Of a stretch of 45,893 bases of DNA, positions 1 through 9,133 are shown one piece after another. The stretch is taken from positions 1-45,893 of the forward strand of contig NZ_JAFHKK010000021.1 of NCBI RefSeq assembly GCF_016937535.1, in the 5' to 3' direction. Source of the stretch: Sulfurospirillum tamanense (GTDB lineage: Bacteria > Campylobacterota > Campylobacteria > Campylobacterales > Campylobacteraceae). Each line of letters begins with the position of its first letter. Positions within the stretch are counted from its first letter, which is position 1. The position numbers were made by a program, and so were the translations under genes. The notes beneath the pieces were generated by a model. That model ran no database searches and was not told the origin of the DNA. It saw nothing but the letters and a program-made list of their open reading frames with translations.

Positions 1-825
1 ATCATCGAAAACTTTATGCGCTCCACTATCGAACTCAACGACCTTACCCATGTGGATGAGACCAACGCTAAATCTATTTTCAACCTCTTGCGTTCGTTGG
101 AACTTGTTTACATGGTAGATACGCAGTTTCGCCAAGTGACCTCGTACTTTTACAAAGAAAAGCGCGATGACATCACCCTTGGCCTCTCCAAAGGCCACCT
201 GTTTTCCAAAATCAAACTCAACCCCGATAGCATTTTTATCAGCAACCCGTACATCAGTTCCCACACGGGCAACATGTGCATCACCGCCGCGCGCCCCGTG
301 GAGGGCGGGTACCTCATCTTGGATTTCAAACTCCTTGACATTCTCAAAAGCCTTTCACTGATTGAGCTCAACCAACCTTTTAATCATGTCTCTAAACTTA
401 TTTACGGGCTTATTGGGTTTGCTTTGTTACTCATGGCGCTTGTGTTACTTGCTTTTGGAGCAAAAGTAAGCATCAGTTCTTTCATCTCAGGCAGTTTACT
501 CCACGACATCGGCTCCATTTTTACCCCCATCATTGCCATCACCCTCGCTTTGGCCATTTTTGATTTGGCGCGCACCATTTTAGAACGGGAAGTGTTTTAC
601 AAAAATTACAGCGAGTCTGAAGAAGTAGAAGACAAAGTGCTAAGCAAGTTTCTCACCTCCATCATCATCGCCCTTTCCATCGAAGCACTCATGGTGGTCT
701 TCAAAATCACCTTGAGTGATTTTTCCAACATGCTCTACGCGCTCTACCTTATCGGTGGGATTTCCTTGCTCATTCTCTCCTTGGGTGCGTACAAATGGGT
801 GAGTTTGAAGCGTAACGGAACCTAG
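1..825 (+). CDS. PDC/Cache-like sensory membrane protein, 3' part
   Basis: The reading frame is open to the first base of the window, so the true start lies upstream. The visible part opens with the end of a periplasmic PDC/Cache-like sensor fold, including an NPYIS-type motif like that in the dCache domains of the chemoreceptors further along. After it come about four hydrophobic segments (near residues 130-150, 163-185, 210-230 and 238-258 counted from the first ATG at 16). No kinase, HAMP, GGDEF or methyl-accepting domain follows the membrane segments, so this is a sensor without a recognisable output domain. Its stop codon overlaps the stop of the convergent diguanylate cyclase gene by four bases (CTAG). 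The PDC assignment is by pattern only; the ligand is unknown. Confidence 0.6.
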   Translation: MIENFMRSTIELNDLTHVDETNAKSIFNLLRSLELVYMVDTQFRQVTSYFYKEKRDDITLGLSKGHLFSKIKLNPDSIFISNPYISSHTGNMCITAARPVEGGYLILDFKLLDILKSLSLIELNQPFNHVSKLIYGLIGFALLLMALVLLAFGAKVSISSFISGSLLHDIGSIFTPIIAITLALAIFDLARTILEREVFYKNYSESEEVEDKVLSKFLTSIIIALSIEALMVVFKITLSDFSNMLYALYLIGGISLLILSLGAYKWVSLKRNGT

Positions 826-2465
826 TCGCACACACAGCGATTTTTACCCGTTTCTTTAGCAAGGTACATAGCGTGATCTGCACGGCGCAATAACTCTTGC
901 GCGGTTTGCGCTCCCAAGGGGTAAAGCGCCACCCCAATGCTCACTGAAAGCTCCAAGGCCAAATCCTTTACATGTAAAGGTTGTTTTGCTGCTTCTAATA
1001 ACCGTTGCGCGGTTTGCTTGTACTCTTTTGGGGTTTTTAGTGCTTCTAGAATCGCCACAAACTCATCGCCCCCCAAGCGGGCAAGAGTATCGCCTTGGCG
1101 CAGTTGGGCCTGCAACCGCTTAGAGATAATTTTCAAAATCTCATCGCCCACCGCGTGTCCGTAAATGTCATTGATTGCCTTAAAGCCGTCAAGGTCAATG
1201 TACATAACGCCCATGAGGGCTTGCTCCTCTTGTGCTTTGGCGATGGCAGTTGTGAGCTTTTCCATTAAAAAAGCACGGTTTGGCAAATCCGTAAGATAAT
1301 CATAATACGCAGCTTTTTCCAGTGCTTGTTCGTGAGCTTTAATGTGGGAAATGTCTGCATAAAGTGCCACATAATGCTGCACAACCCCTTTGGTGTCTCG
1401 CACCGCACTCAACGTCAACAAACGAGGATAAACAGTACCGTTTTTGTGTTGACTCCAAACTTCGCCGCACCAGTACCCTTGTGCTTTTAGCACTTCTTTT
1501 ATCTTTGCAAAAAATTCTAAAGAGTGCGCACAAGAATAAAACACCTCTGGCGTTGTACCAATAATCTCCTCAAGGCTAAAGCCTGAAATTTTAACAAAAG
1601 CCGCATTAGCGTCGATAATCACCCCTTTAGCATCGGTAATGAGAATCCCCTCACGCGCGTGGGTAAAGACGCTTGCAGCGAGCTGTTGGCGCATAATGGC
1701 TTCTTTGCGCTCAGTAATATCGATGTCGATGCAAAAAAACTCTGGGTTTTGCTGAGGGATTTTCACCACAGCATGGCTAGAAAACACTTCTACCTTAGCG
1801 CCATTTTTGTGGCACAATGTAAGCTCCGAAGAGGGAATAGCCTGCCCCGTTTTGGCCATGGTTTTAAGGGCGTCTTTTACCTCTTTCTTCATTGATAAGG
1901 GAATGATAAGCTCAAGGAGGTTTTTCCCTAACGCTTCTTCTTGGGTGTAACCATAAAAATGCTCCGAAGCTTTGTTCCAGTACTGGACCACTCCTTTCAT
2001 ACTGTACCCTTGGATTGCCACAAAAGGAATGTTTTGAAAAAGCTCCCTAAAGCGCGCTTCGCTTTGTGCAAGCGCGGCTTGTGTCTGTTTTTGCGCCGCA
2101 AGGCTTTCTTCAATGCACGGGCTCTTGGTCATATCGCGCAGTAGCAATAGCACTTTTGAGGGGCTATCGGTACTTAAAAATCCCACCTGAAGCCTTTTGG
2201 TTGTCCCTTTAGCATCACAAGCTTCAAGACACAAACGCTCTTGCTTTTGACAGGCATTAGCCAGCACATCCACAGACAAATGAGAAGAAAATGAGGGCAC
2301 AAAAGTCTGAAATGTCATGGAAAAAAGTGTGTCGGAGCCAAAAAGTGAAAAAGCAGAAAGGTTAGCATCAATGATTTTGCCACTGTGGGATTCTATCAAC
2401 ACCATAGCCAAATCACTACGGCGAAAATAGTCCATAACCGATGGAGCGAGGGTTTGCAACTGCAT
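822..2465 (-). CDS. PAS-PAS-PAS-GGDEF diguanylate cyclase
   Basis: Probable c-di-GMP synthase of 547 residues. Three PAS-like sensor modules (about residues 10-110, 135-255 and 260-380) precede a C-terminal GGDEF domain carrying the intact active-site motif GGDEF. The product-inhibition site RxxD (RQGD) sits five residues before it. There is no EAL or HD-GYP domain and no membrane segment, so the protein is predicted to be cytoplasmic. The frame is open to 2639, but the ATG at 2465 is preferred: GGAAGGGG lies just upstream, the protein begins immediately before the first PAS, and the extra N-terminal residues look like translated intergenic DNA. The gene carries one copy of the CCTTTACATGTAAAGG palindrome (965-980), read in frame as PLHVK. 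Confidence 0.9.
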   Translation of the reverse strand: MQLQTLAPSVMDYFRRSDLAMVLIESHSGKIIDANLSAFSLFGSDTLFSMTFQTFVPSFSSHLSVDVLANACQKQERLCLEACDAKGTTKRLQVGFLSTDSPSKVLLLLRDMTKSPCIEESLAAQKQTQAALAQSEARFRELFQNIPFVAIQGYSMKGVVQYWNKASEHFYGYTQEEALGKNLLELIIPLSMKKEVKDALKTMAKTGQAIPSSELTLCHKNGAKVEVFSSHAVVKIPQQNPEFFCIDIDITERKEAIMRQQLAASVFTHAREGILITDAKGVIIDANAAFVKISGFSLEEIIGTTPEVFYSCAHSLEFFAKIKEVLKAQGYWCGEVWSQHKNGTVYPRLLTLSAVRDTKGVVQHYVALYADISHIKAHEQALEKAAYYDYLTDLPNRAFLMEKLTTAIAKAQEEQALMGVMYIDLDGFKAINDIYGHAVGDEILKIISKRLQAQLRQGDTLARLGGDEFVAILEALKTPKEYKQTAQRLLEAAKQPLHVKDLALELSVSIGVALYPLGAQTAQELLRRADHAMYLAKETGKNRCVCD

Positions 2466-2641
2466 GGGATCCCCTTCCCTATTTAAAGCAGGCAGATACA
2501 TGTAATAAGTCCAGGTTAATACTAATCCAAAGCCTCTTACAGCTCCCTTATATGGCACAAAAGTGCCTCTATTTCTCAAGCACACCGTCCATGAGTGGCT
2601 TACATGTAAAACATTAAACTGCCCCTTTAGCACAAACATGG

Positions 2642-2647
2642 TATAAC
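2642..2647 (+). promoter_or_regulatory. Candidate -10 box for the antiporter gene
   Basis: TATAAC preceded by TGG resembles an extended -10 element and lies 31 bases before the ATG at 2679. No convincing -35 is visible, which is usual for Campylobacterota sigma-70 promoters. This is a weak call. Confidence 0.35.
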
Positions 2648-2678
2648 TTCGGCTTTGATTTTTTACTAAAGGGCAAAG

Positions 2679-4001
2679 ATGAATCCAGTGGTAATTGCCG
2701 TGTTGGTGATGTTGGTGTTGAGTTTGTTGCGCATAAATGTAGTCATCGCGCTTGTGATTGGCGCGTTGGCGGGGGGCATGTTGGCGGGTCTTGGGGTGCT
2801 TGGAAGCATCGAAGCCTTTAATGGCGGGCTTGGCGGGGGTGCGACTATTGCGCTCAGTTACGCCATGTTGGGTGCTTTTGCGGTAGCCATTTCCCGCTCA
2901 GGCATCACCGATGTGTTGGCGCAAAAAGTCATCAAAAGCCTTGGCAAAGAGGCCACAGCGTTACAACAGCTGTATTTTAAAGGGGTGCTCTTGGGCATCA
3001 TCTTGCTCGCGGCCGTCTCTTCGCAAAACCTCATCCCTGTACACATCGCGTTTATCCCCATCCTCATCCCGCCACTCTTGCACACCATGGCGACCTTGAA
3101 ACTTGACCGCCGCTTGGTGGCGTGTACGCTGGCCTTTGGCTTGACGGCTACGTATATGCTTTTGCCTGTGGGCTTCGGGGGTATTTTTCTCAACAACATT
3201 TTGCTCAAAAACATCGTAGAAAACGGCGTACAGGTCACCACGGCGCAACTGCCCGTAGGCATGGCCATCCCTGTGTTTGGGATGTTTTTGGGGCTACTGG
3301 TAGCGGGTTTGGTGAGCTACCGCAAACCCCGCGAATATTCTTTGGAACAGCTCTTAGCTGCCGAGCCTGAGTCGGTGGAAATCAAACCGCTGTTTTTGGT
3401 GGCCGCTGTGGGCGCCATCGTCCTTGCGTTGTGGTTGCAGCTCTATTCAGACTCTATCATCCTAGGCGCGTTGGCGGGGCTTGCGGTGTTTGTGGCCTTT
3501 GGCGTGGTTAAGCCCGACCAAACCCAAGACGTGTTTGCTAGAGGCATCGGAATGATGGGGATGATTGGGTTTATCATGATCGCCGCTTCGGGGTTTGCAG
3601 AAGTCATGAAAGCCACGGGCGGCGTGGGGACGCTGGTGAGCTTTGTGAGTGAAACCATCGGCCAAAACCGCTCGTTGGCAGCGCTGTTGATGCTCGTCGT
3701 GGGCTTGCTCATCACCATGGGTATCGGTTCGTCGTTTTCGACTATTCCCATTATCGCGGCCATTTATGTGCCTATGTGTATGGAGTTTGGCTTTTCGCCT
3801 TTGGCGACCATCGCGCTCGTGGGAACAGCCGCGGCCCTTGGAGACGCAGGTTCGCCCGCATCTGACACCACGCTTGGGCCAACCTCGGGGCTCAATATTG
3901 ACGGCCAACACGACCACATCTGGGACACCGTTGTGCCTACATTCATCCACTTCAACATCCCGCTCATCCTCTTTGGATGGGTCGCTGCGATGGTGTTGTA
4001 G
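2679..4001 (+). CDS. Na+/H+ antiporter family membrane protein
   Basis: A 440-residue polytopic inner-membrane protein with about 11-12 hydrophobic segments. The start ([20 protein letters not shown]), the glycine-rich [19 protein letters not shown] segment and the C-terminal [18 protein letters not shown] motif fit the Na+/H+ antiporter family of HI_0325-like proteins (PF13726/NhaC-like). The likely role is cation/proton exchange, but the family also includes carriers of unknown substrate. An AAGGG ribosome site precedes the ATG. The gene stands alone and converges on the response regulator ending at 4017; the 15-base gap between them holds one TTACATGTAA palindrome. Confidence 0.8.
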   Translation: MNPVVIAVLVMLVLSLLRINVVIALVIGALAGGMLAGLGVLGSIEAFNGGLGGGATIALSYAMLGAFAVAISRSGITDVLAQKVIKSLGKEATALQQLYFKGVLLGIILLAAVSSQNLIPVHIAFIPILIPPLLHTMATLKLDRRLVACTLAFGLTATYMLLPVGFGGIFLNNILLKNIVENGVQVTTAQLPVGMAIPVFGMFLGLLVAGLVSYRKPREYSLEQLLAAEPESVEIKPLFLVAAVGAIVLALWLQLYSDSIILGALAGLAVFVAFGVVKPDQTQDVFARGIGMMGMIGFIMIAASGFAEVMKATGGVGTLVSFVSETIGQNRSLAALLMLVVGLLITMGIGSSFSTIPIIAAIYVPMCMEFGFSPLATIALVGTAAALGDAGSPASDTTLGPTSGLNIDGQHDHIWDTVVPTFIHFNIPLILFGWVAAMVL

Positions 4002-4016
4002 CCTTACATGTAAAGC

Positions 4017-4664
4017 CTAAATCTCCCCCAAGCGGTAGCCTATTTTGACGATAGTCTCGATGGCGCCTTCGGGGAGTTTTTTGCGCAAGCGTTTGAGTAA
4101 GGCGCGAATGTTGTCCATGCACGTCACTTCGCCTTCCCACACGTACTCTTCCAGTTCGCTAAAGCCAATGACCCGCTTGGGGTCTTTGGCAAAAAGCTCC
4201 AAAAACATCACCTCTTTTTTGGCCAGTTTTATCTCTTCGCCACAAGGGTTAAAGAGGCGGTGGTTGGCATAGTCGTAATCATACCCCTTCCATAACGCGA
4301 CCATTTGAGAAGGAACATGGCAGAGTTTTTTGATTTTATGCACCAATTCGTAGACGTAAAAGGGCTTTTTGAGGTAATCATCGCACCCCAGCTCATAAGA
4401 GACGCGGATTTTGTCCAGTTCGTGGTTGGAACTGATGATGATAGCAGGGGTTTCTTTGTGGTAAAGACGCAGGGTTTCAAGTACGGAAATCCCGTCTATG
4501 GAAGGGACGTTGATGTCCAAAACAAAACACTGGTAGCCGTTATTTAACGCTTCAAGGGCCTCTTCGCCGTCTGTGAAAATGTCGGTTTTATAACCCTCTT
4601 GCTCTAGGGTATTTTTAATGAGTTTGGCCAAGCGTTCGTTGTCTTCAAGGAGTAAAATTTTCAT
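4017..4664 (-). CDS. OmpR-type response regulator (pair 1)
   Basis: DNA-binding response regulator of 215 residues. The receiver domain (1-115) has acidic residues E7-D8, the phosphoacceptor Asp50 in FVLDINVPS, and KKPF for the conserved lysine. A winged-helix OmpR/PhoB-type domain follows, ending with the RALLKRLRKKLP recognition region. The frame continues upstream, but the ATG at 4664 is chosen because AGGAAG precedes it and the receiver begins there. The start codon overlaps the stop of the upstream kinase in an ATGA junction, indicating translational coupling. It is a close paralogue of the regulator at 6609-7256. The targets are unknown. Confidence 0.93.
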   Translation of the reverse strand: MKILLLEDNERLAKLIKNTLEQEGYKTDIFTDGEEALEALNNGYQCFVLDINVPSIDGISVLETLRLYHKETPAIIISSNHELDKIRVSYELGCDDYLKKPFYVYELVHKIKKLCHVPSQMVALWKGYDYDYANHRLFNPCGEEIKLAKKEVMFLELFAKDPKRVIGFSELEEYVWEGEVTCMDNIRALLKRLRKKLPEGAIETIVKIGYRLGEI

Positions 4665-6520
4665 GTAGCACTTCCTAAGATGATGGTAAAACACGCCCCT
4701 GAGGGGGTATTGGAGGCCCAAATCTTGCCCCCCATTTTTTCTTCGATGATGAGTTTGGTCATGTAAAGTCCGATGCCATGCCCTTTTTCTTTGGTGGTGT
4801 AGTAGGGGTCAAAGATATGGGGGAGCTTTTCTTTGGAGATGCCTCCGCCGTTGTCGGAGATGGCGATGATGATTTTGGAAGCGTCGCTATAGATGTTGAT
4901 GGTGATAGCGCCACGTTTTATCTCGCCTTGTTCGCGCCGTTTTCCAATCTGGTCTTTGGCGTTATTGACGATGTTTAAGAGGGTTTGCATAAACTCGTTT
5001 TTGTAGCCATTGACCATGAGGCGTTTGGAGCCTTGCTTGTCGATGGTGACGTCGATGTAGTTGTATTTGATAGTGTGGCGGATGATGTTCATCATGGTTT
5101 CGATGGCTTCGGTGACGTCAAAAATGCTTTTTTGAGTGGAGGGCATGATGAATTTTTGGAAGTCGTTGATGGTATCGGTCATGTACTGGACTTGTATCAT
5201 GATGTCATCCACATAACGGTTGCCCGCTTCTTTTTCGGTTTCTTTACATGTAAAGAGATGCTCTTGGGCGATGGTGGCGATTTCCACAAGGGGATTTTTC
5301 CACTGGTGGGCGATGGAGGAAAAGACTTCGCCAATTTCCGCGAGCTTAGATTGTTGGACGATGAATTGCTGGTGTTTGTTTTTTTGAAGCTCCGCCTCAC
5401 GCCATTTTTTCTCGTTTTGGATGCGCATGTAGATGTTGTGTACCAGTCCTAAAATGAGCAAGATGAGCAAGGGAAGGACAAGAAAGAGAGCATCGACGTA
5501 TTTTTTGTGCTTATCTAAAAAACGCACGGGAGAGTTCACAAAGCGGAACGATTGGTTGAGTAAAAAAGGCTCAAGGTTGAATTTTTTGATTTTTTCGTAG
5601 TTGAAAATGTATTCGTATTCGATGTCTGTGATGATGCGATTTGGCGCGCTTGGGTTAGACAGTAAGGTGATGGCAAGCTCCCCTGTGGTGTAACCGATGT
5701 CTTTAATGAGGGCTGATTTTCCTCCGACGATGCCCTTGGTGATAAAAAGCGAATCGGTGGCAAAAACAGGAATTTCAAGGGAATTAAGAACGTAAGCGAT
5801 TTCGTAATTGCGGTAAAACTGGTCGTAGTTGCCACTGTAAAAAGGAACGAACAGCATCGCTTCATCAGGGGCAGGGGTAGAAAACCTCGCCTCCAGTTCA
5901 TCCAGAGCCAAGTCTCCCACGTACTCCACCTCAAAGTCTACATCCAAAGTGTCTATAATGGCTTGGATAGAAAGCCCCGATTCAAGGTCTTGAGCGCTGG
6001 TTTCGTTGAGAATATAAAGCTTTTTGAGGCTAGGAATCATGGTATGAATGATGGCGATGTTGTCTTTAATGGGGCGGGTTTTAAGCACGCCTGAGATTTT
6101 TTCAAATAGTCCTGCTTTGTCTGCTTGCACCTTTGAAAAATGTTCCATCCCTGCAAACAAAATGCGCTCATGGGCAAAAAGTTCGTCGTAATAATGAAGC
6201 ACAAACGTGTACGCATGGCGGTCAATGGGGATGATGAGGTCGTAGGTGGTTTTTTTGCGCTTAATAGTAATGGCGTCGCGGAGTTTTTGGTAGTGGGTCT
6301 CAGAGGCAGCTTGTCTGCCATCCATGTAAATGACATCGGCTTGAACGTTGGGATTGGCGATAAAAACCTCCTGAATCCCCGTGATAATCTCCGTACTCCA
6401 CTGGAAGTTTTTAGGATAAGAATTTAAAATCAACACCCGTTGGGGTTCTTGGGCAAAAAGCGGTGAAAAAAAGAGTAACACCAAAAGCATTAGACTTCCA
6501 AAAAGCCTATAAATGTTCAT
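4661..6520 (-). CDS. Sensor histidine kinase with ABC-binding-protein-like sensor (pair 1)
   Basis: A 619-residue sensor kinase. Signal peptide or first membrane helix at 6-22; a periplasmic domain at about 28-325 resembling ABC substrate-binding proteins of the PF04392 type; a second membrane helix at about 343-364; a short coiled coil; a dimerisation/phosphoacceptor region with HQWKNPL (His405); and a HATPase domain with NAKDQ, SDNGGG and GHGIGLYM motifs. Its partner regulator overlaps its stop by four bases. The family senses small molecules, often amino-acid-like, either directly or through the periplasmic domain; the actual ligand is unknown. It is about as long as, and similar throughout to, the kinase at 7253-9109, so the two pairs arose by tandem duplication. 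TTACATGTAA lies in the linker (5244-5253), read as FTCK. Confidence 0.92.
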   Translation of the reverse strand: MNIYRLFGSLMLLVLLFFSPLFAQEPQRVLILNSYPKNFQWSTEIITGIQEVFIANPNVQADVIYMDGRQAASETHYQKLRDAITIKRKKTTYDLIIPIDRHAYTFVLHYYDELFAHERILFAGMEHFSKVQADKAGLFEKISGVLKTRPIKDNIAIIHTMIPSLKKLYILNETSAQDLESGLSIQAIIDTLDVDFEVEYVGDLALDELEARFSTPAPDEAMLFVPFYSGNYDQFYRNYEIAYVLNSLEIPVFATDSLFITKGIVGGKSALIKDIGYTTGELAITLLSNPSAPNRIITDIEYEYIFNYEKIKKFNLEPFLLNQSFRFVNSPVRFLDKHKKYVDALFLVLPLLILLILGLVHNIYMRIQNEKKWREAELQKNKHQQFIVQQSKLAEIGEVFSSIAHQWKNPLVEIATIAQEHLFTCKETEKEAGNRYVDDIMIQVQYMTDTINDFQKFIMPSTQKSIFDVTEAIETMMNIIRHTIKYNYIDVTIDKQGSKRLMVNGYKNEFMQTLLNIVNNAKDQIGKRREQGEIKRGAITINIYSDASKIIIAISDNGGGISKEKLPHIFDPYYTTKEKGHGIGLYMTKLIIEEKMGGKIWASNTPSGACFTIILGSAT

Positions 6521-6608
6521 TAAATCCCTTTTTCATAGCAAAAAAATATTGTAACTAACTTTACGTAATTTAAAGCTAAAAAAGGCCTTTTTTCTTTACA
6601 TGTAACAC

Positions 6609-7256
6609 TTAAATCTCTCCCAAACTGTAGCCGATTTTGTTGACAGTTTTAATGGCGCCTTCGGGGAGTTTTTTCCGCAGGCGCTTAACTAGTGCGCGGA
6701 TGTTGAGCATACAGGTTTCTTCGCCCTCCCACACGTACTCTTCAAGCTCACCAAAACTCACCACGCGCCTGGGGTCTTTGGCAAAGAGTTCTAAAAACTC
6801 CATCTCTTTTTTAGCCAGTTTTATCTCCGCACCCAAAGGGTCAATCAAGCGGTGATTGGGACAATCGTAGGTGTAGCCCTTCCACAGGGCCGTGATGCCC
6901 TCGTCACTTTGGGAGAGTTTTTTGATTTTTTGGACCAGTTCGTAGATGAAAAAAGGTTTTTTAAGGTAATCATCGCATCCTAGCTCGTAAGAGAGTTGGA
7001 TTTTTTCCAGTTCGTGGTTGGAGCTGATGATGATAGCGGGGGTGCCTTTATGGTAAATACGCAAGGTTTCAAGCACCGAAATCCCGTCAATGGAAGGGAC
7101 GTTGATGTCGAGGATGAAAAAATGGTACCCGTTATTAAGCGCATCTAGCGCCTCGTCCCCATCCCCAAACAGATCCACCCGCCACCCTTGCTGCTCAAGG
7201 GCGCTTTTAATAACTTTTGCCAAGCGTTCGTTGTCTTCAAGAACTAGAATTTTCAT
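6609..7256 (-). CDS. OmpR-type response regulator (pair 2)
   Basis: A 215-residue response regulator, the same length as its paralogue at 4017-4664. It has an N-terminal receiver with E7-D8, phosphoacceptor Asp50 (FFILDINVPS) and KKPF, followed by an OmpR/PhoB winged helix. The ATG at 7256 overlaps the kinase stop in an ATGA junction and is preferred to an in-frame start 30 bases upstream. The 3' end is followed within four bases by TTACATGTAA (6596-6605), in the 88-base gap before the next kinase gene on this strand. It differs from its paralogue mainly in the linker and recognition surfaces, so the two regulators may have diverged in targets. Confidence 0.93.
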   Translation of the reverse strand: MKILVLEDNERLAKVIKSALEQQGWRVDLFGDGDEALDALNNGYHFFILDINVPSIDGISVLETLRIYHKGTPAIIISSNHELEKIQLSYELGCDDYLKKPFFIYELVQKIKKLSQSDEGITALWKGYTYDCPNHRLIDPLGAEIKLAKKEMEFLELFAKDPRRVVSFGELEEYVWEGEETCMLNIRALVKRLRKKLPEGAIKTVNKIGYSLGEI

Positions 7257-9109
7257 GCTGCACTTCCTAATAAAATCGTAAAACATGCCCCCACAGGGGT
7301 GTTAGAAGCCCAAATCTTGCCTCCCATTTTCTCTTCAATAATCAGCCGCGTCATGTACAAGCCAATCCCATGCCCCTCTTCTTTGGTAGTAAAGTAGGCA
7401 TCAAACACTTGGGGTAATTTTCCCTCAGGGATGCCCCCGCCGTTGTCGCAAATGGCGAGGATGATTTTATCTGCGTCACACGAAAGCGTGATGCTAATCT
7501 CTCCGCGCTTGATGGCTCCGCGTTCTCGGGCAAGCGTGATTTGGTCTTTGGCGTTGTTGACGATGTTTAAAAGGGTCTGCATGAACTCGTTTTTGTAGCC
7601 ATTGACCAAAAGGCGCTGGGTGCCTTGCTTGCGCACAGTGATGTCGATGTAGCTGTATTTGATGGTGTGATTGATAATTTTTAACATCTCTTCGATGGTC
7701 TCGGCCACGTCAAAAACGCTTTTGTCAACGGAGGGCATGATGAACTTTTGAAAGTCATTGATGGTGTCAGTCATGTAGCGCACTTGCACCATGATGTCGT
7801 TGACGTATTGGTTGTTTTCTTCCTGGGGTTGGTCTTTACATGTATAGACGTGCTCTTGGGCGATGGCGGCAATCTCGATGAGCGGGCTTTTCCACTGGTG
7901 GGCGATGGAGGAAAACACTTCGCCAATCTCGGCCAATTTGGCTTGTTGGACGATGAATTGTTGGTGTTTGTTTTGTTGCAGTTCGATGGCGCGCTGTTTG
8001 GCTTCGTTACGCGCACGCATGTAAATGTTGTGCCCAAGGCCTAGGATGAGCAGCACCAACAAGGGTGAAGCCACAAAGATGGTGTCGACAAACACCCGAT
8101 GCTTGTCAAAAAACCCAAGAGGAGCGTTTAAGCGTGTGTAAGAGCCCACATGAGGATGGGGCGAGAGGCCAAAGTGGGCAAGTTTTTGCACGTCAAATTG
8201 GTATTCGTAAGTCTCATCGGTGCTTACATGTAAAGGGGTGATTTCGCCTTTGAGGGTTTGTAAAATAAGTTTTCCTGTGTTTTCTCCCAAAGCGCGAATA
8301 GGAACAACTTTCCCGCCAAGGGCCCCTTTCCCCATAAAAAGCGTATCGGTGACAAACACAGGTAAGGCGCTTTTATCAATCATGGCGGCAATTTGGTTGT
8401 TTTTGTAAAAAGTTCCATCATGGGCATTGTAAAAACGGATGAAAAAAATAGCTTCATTGGGGCGAGGGGTGCTAAAACGTGCTTCGAGCGCTTCAAGGGA
8501 AGAGTGGCGAATATACTCCACCTCAAAGGTGTCTTGGTTGTCTAAAATGGCCTGACGAATAAAAAGATCCGAATCGTCCCCGTTAGTACTTCCGTCATTA
8601 ATGATGGTGAGTTTTTTTAACGAAGGCATCATCTTGGAAATAAGCGGAATCGACTCCTCAATAGCCCGTTTTTCAAGAAGCCCCACCACACGATCTTCAA
8701 GCCCAACTTTTTGCACCGCCTCAAGGGAAAACTGCTCAGGACCCGTAAAAAGCAAAGGTTCATCGGTAAAAATCTCATGGTAGTATTTAAGCAAAAAATT
8801 GTACGCAAAGGTGTCAATGGCGACGATGAGATCGTAGCGCTGGTTTTTGAGCTGGAGTTTATACAGCTCCCGCAGCGTAGCAAAATACTCTTCGGAACTG
8901 ATGCGTTTGGAGTCCATGTAAAGGATATTGGTGGTGATGTCGGGGTGTTCATAAAGCACTTCTTCGATGCCACTAAGCATGTCATCACTCCATTGAAACC
9001 CTTTGTGGTAAGAGTTGATGACCAAAATTTGTTTGGTGTCGCTTGCCCAAAGGGACGCACAGGTGCACCACGTTAAAAAAAACAGTGCCGCAATTACCCA
9101 AAGTCTCAT
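7253..9109 (-). CDS. Sensor histidine kinase with ABC-binding-protein-like sensor (pair 2)
   Basis: A 618-residue paralogue of the kinase at 4661-6520 with the same architecture: signal helix, periplasmic ABC-substrate-binding-like domain, one internal membrane helix (LLVLLILGLGHNIYM), HQWKSPL phosphoacceptor box, and HATPase with NAKDQ, CDNGGG and GHGIGLYM. Start ATG at 9109 with GGGAGG upstream. The cytoplasmic halves of the two kinases are much more alike than the periplasmic halves, which fits duplication followed by change of ligand. It begins 24 bases after the chemoreceptor gene, so it may be transcribed with the Asp/Asn cluster. It contains one exact palindrome copy (8224-8233) and one degraded copy (7836-7845) at the same place as the copy in its paralogue. 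Confidence 0.92.
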   Translation of the reverse strand: MRLWVIAALFFLTWCTCASLWASDTKQILVINSYHKGFQWSDDMLSGIEEVLYEHPDITTNILYMDSKRISSEEYFATLRELYKLQLKNQRYDLIVAIDTFAYNFLLKYYHEIFTDEPLLFTGPEQFSLEAVQKVGLEDRVVGLLEKRAIEESIPLISKMMPSLKKLTIINDGSTNGDDSDLFIRQAILDNQDTFEVEYIRHSSLEALEARFSTPRPNEAIFFIRFYNAHDGTFYKNNQIAAMIDKSALPVFVTDTLFMGKGALGGKVVPIRALGENTGKLILQTLKGEITPLHVSTDETYEYQFDVQKLAHFGLSPHPHVGSYTRLNAPLGFFDKHRVFVDTIFVASPLLVLLILGLGHNIYMRARNEAKQRAIELQQNKHQQFIVQQAKLAEIGEVFSSIAHQWKSPLIEIAAIAQEHVYTCKDQPQEENNQYVNDIMVQVRYMTDTINDFQKFIMPSVDKSVFDVAETIEEMLKIINHTIKYSYIDITVRKQGTQRLLVNGYKNEFMQTLLNIVNNAKDQITLARERGAIKRGEISITLSCDADKIILAICDNGGGIPEGKLPQVFDAYFTTKEEGHGIGLYMTRLIIEEKMGGKIWASNTPVGACFTILLGSAA

Positions 9110-9133
9110 TACGACCTCCCTAAAAGTACGTCA

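Noticed and set aside
241-300. Further palindrome copies at 274 (ACATGTGC) and near 20140 (ACATGTTT)
   Set aside because: Only the ACATGT core is present; flanking bases do not match, so they were not counted.
2466-2639. N-terminal extension of the diguanylate cyclase
   Set aside because: The extra 58 codons look like intergenic DNA and overlap a palindrome copy; the ATG at 2465 has a much better ribosome site.
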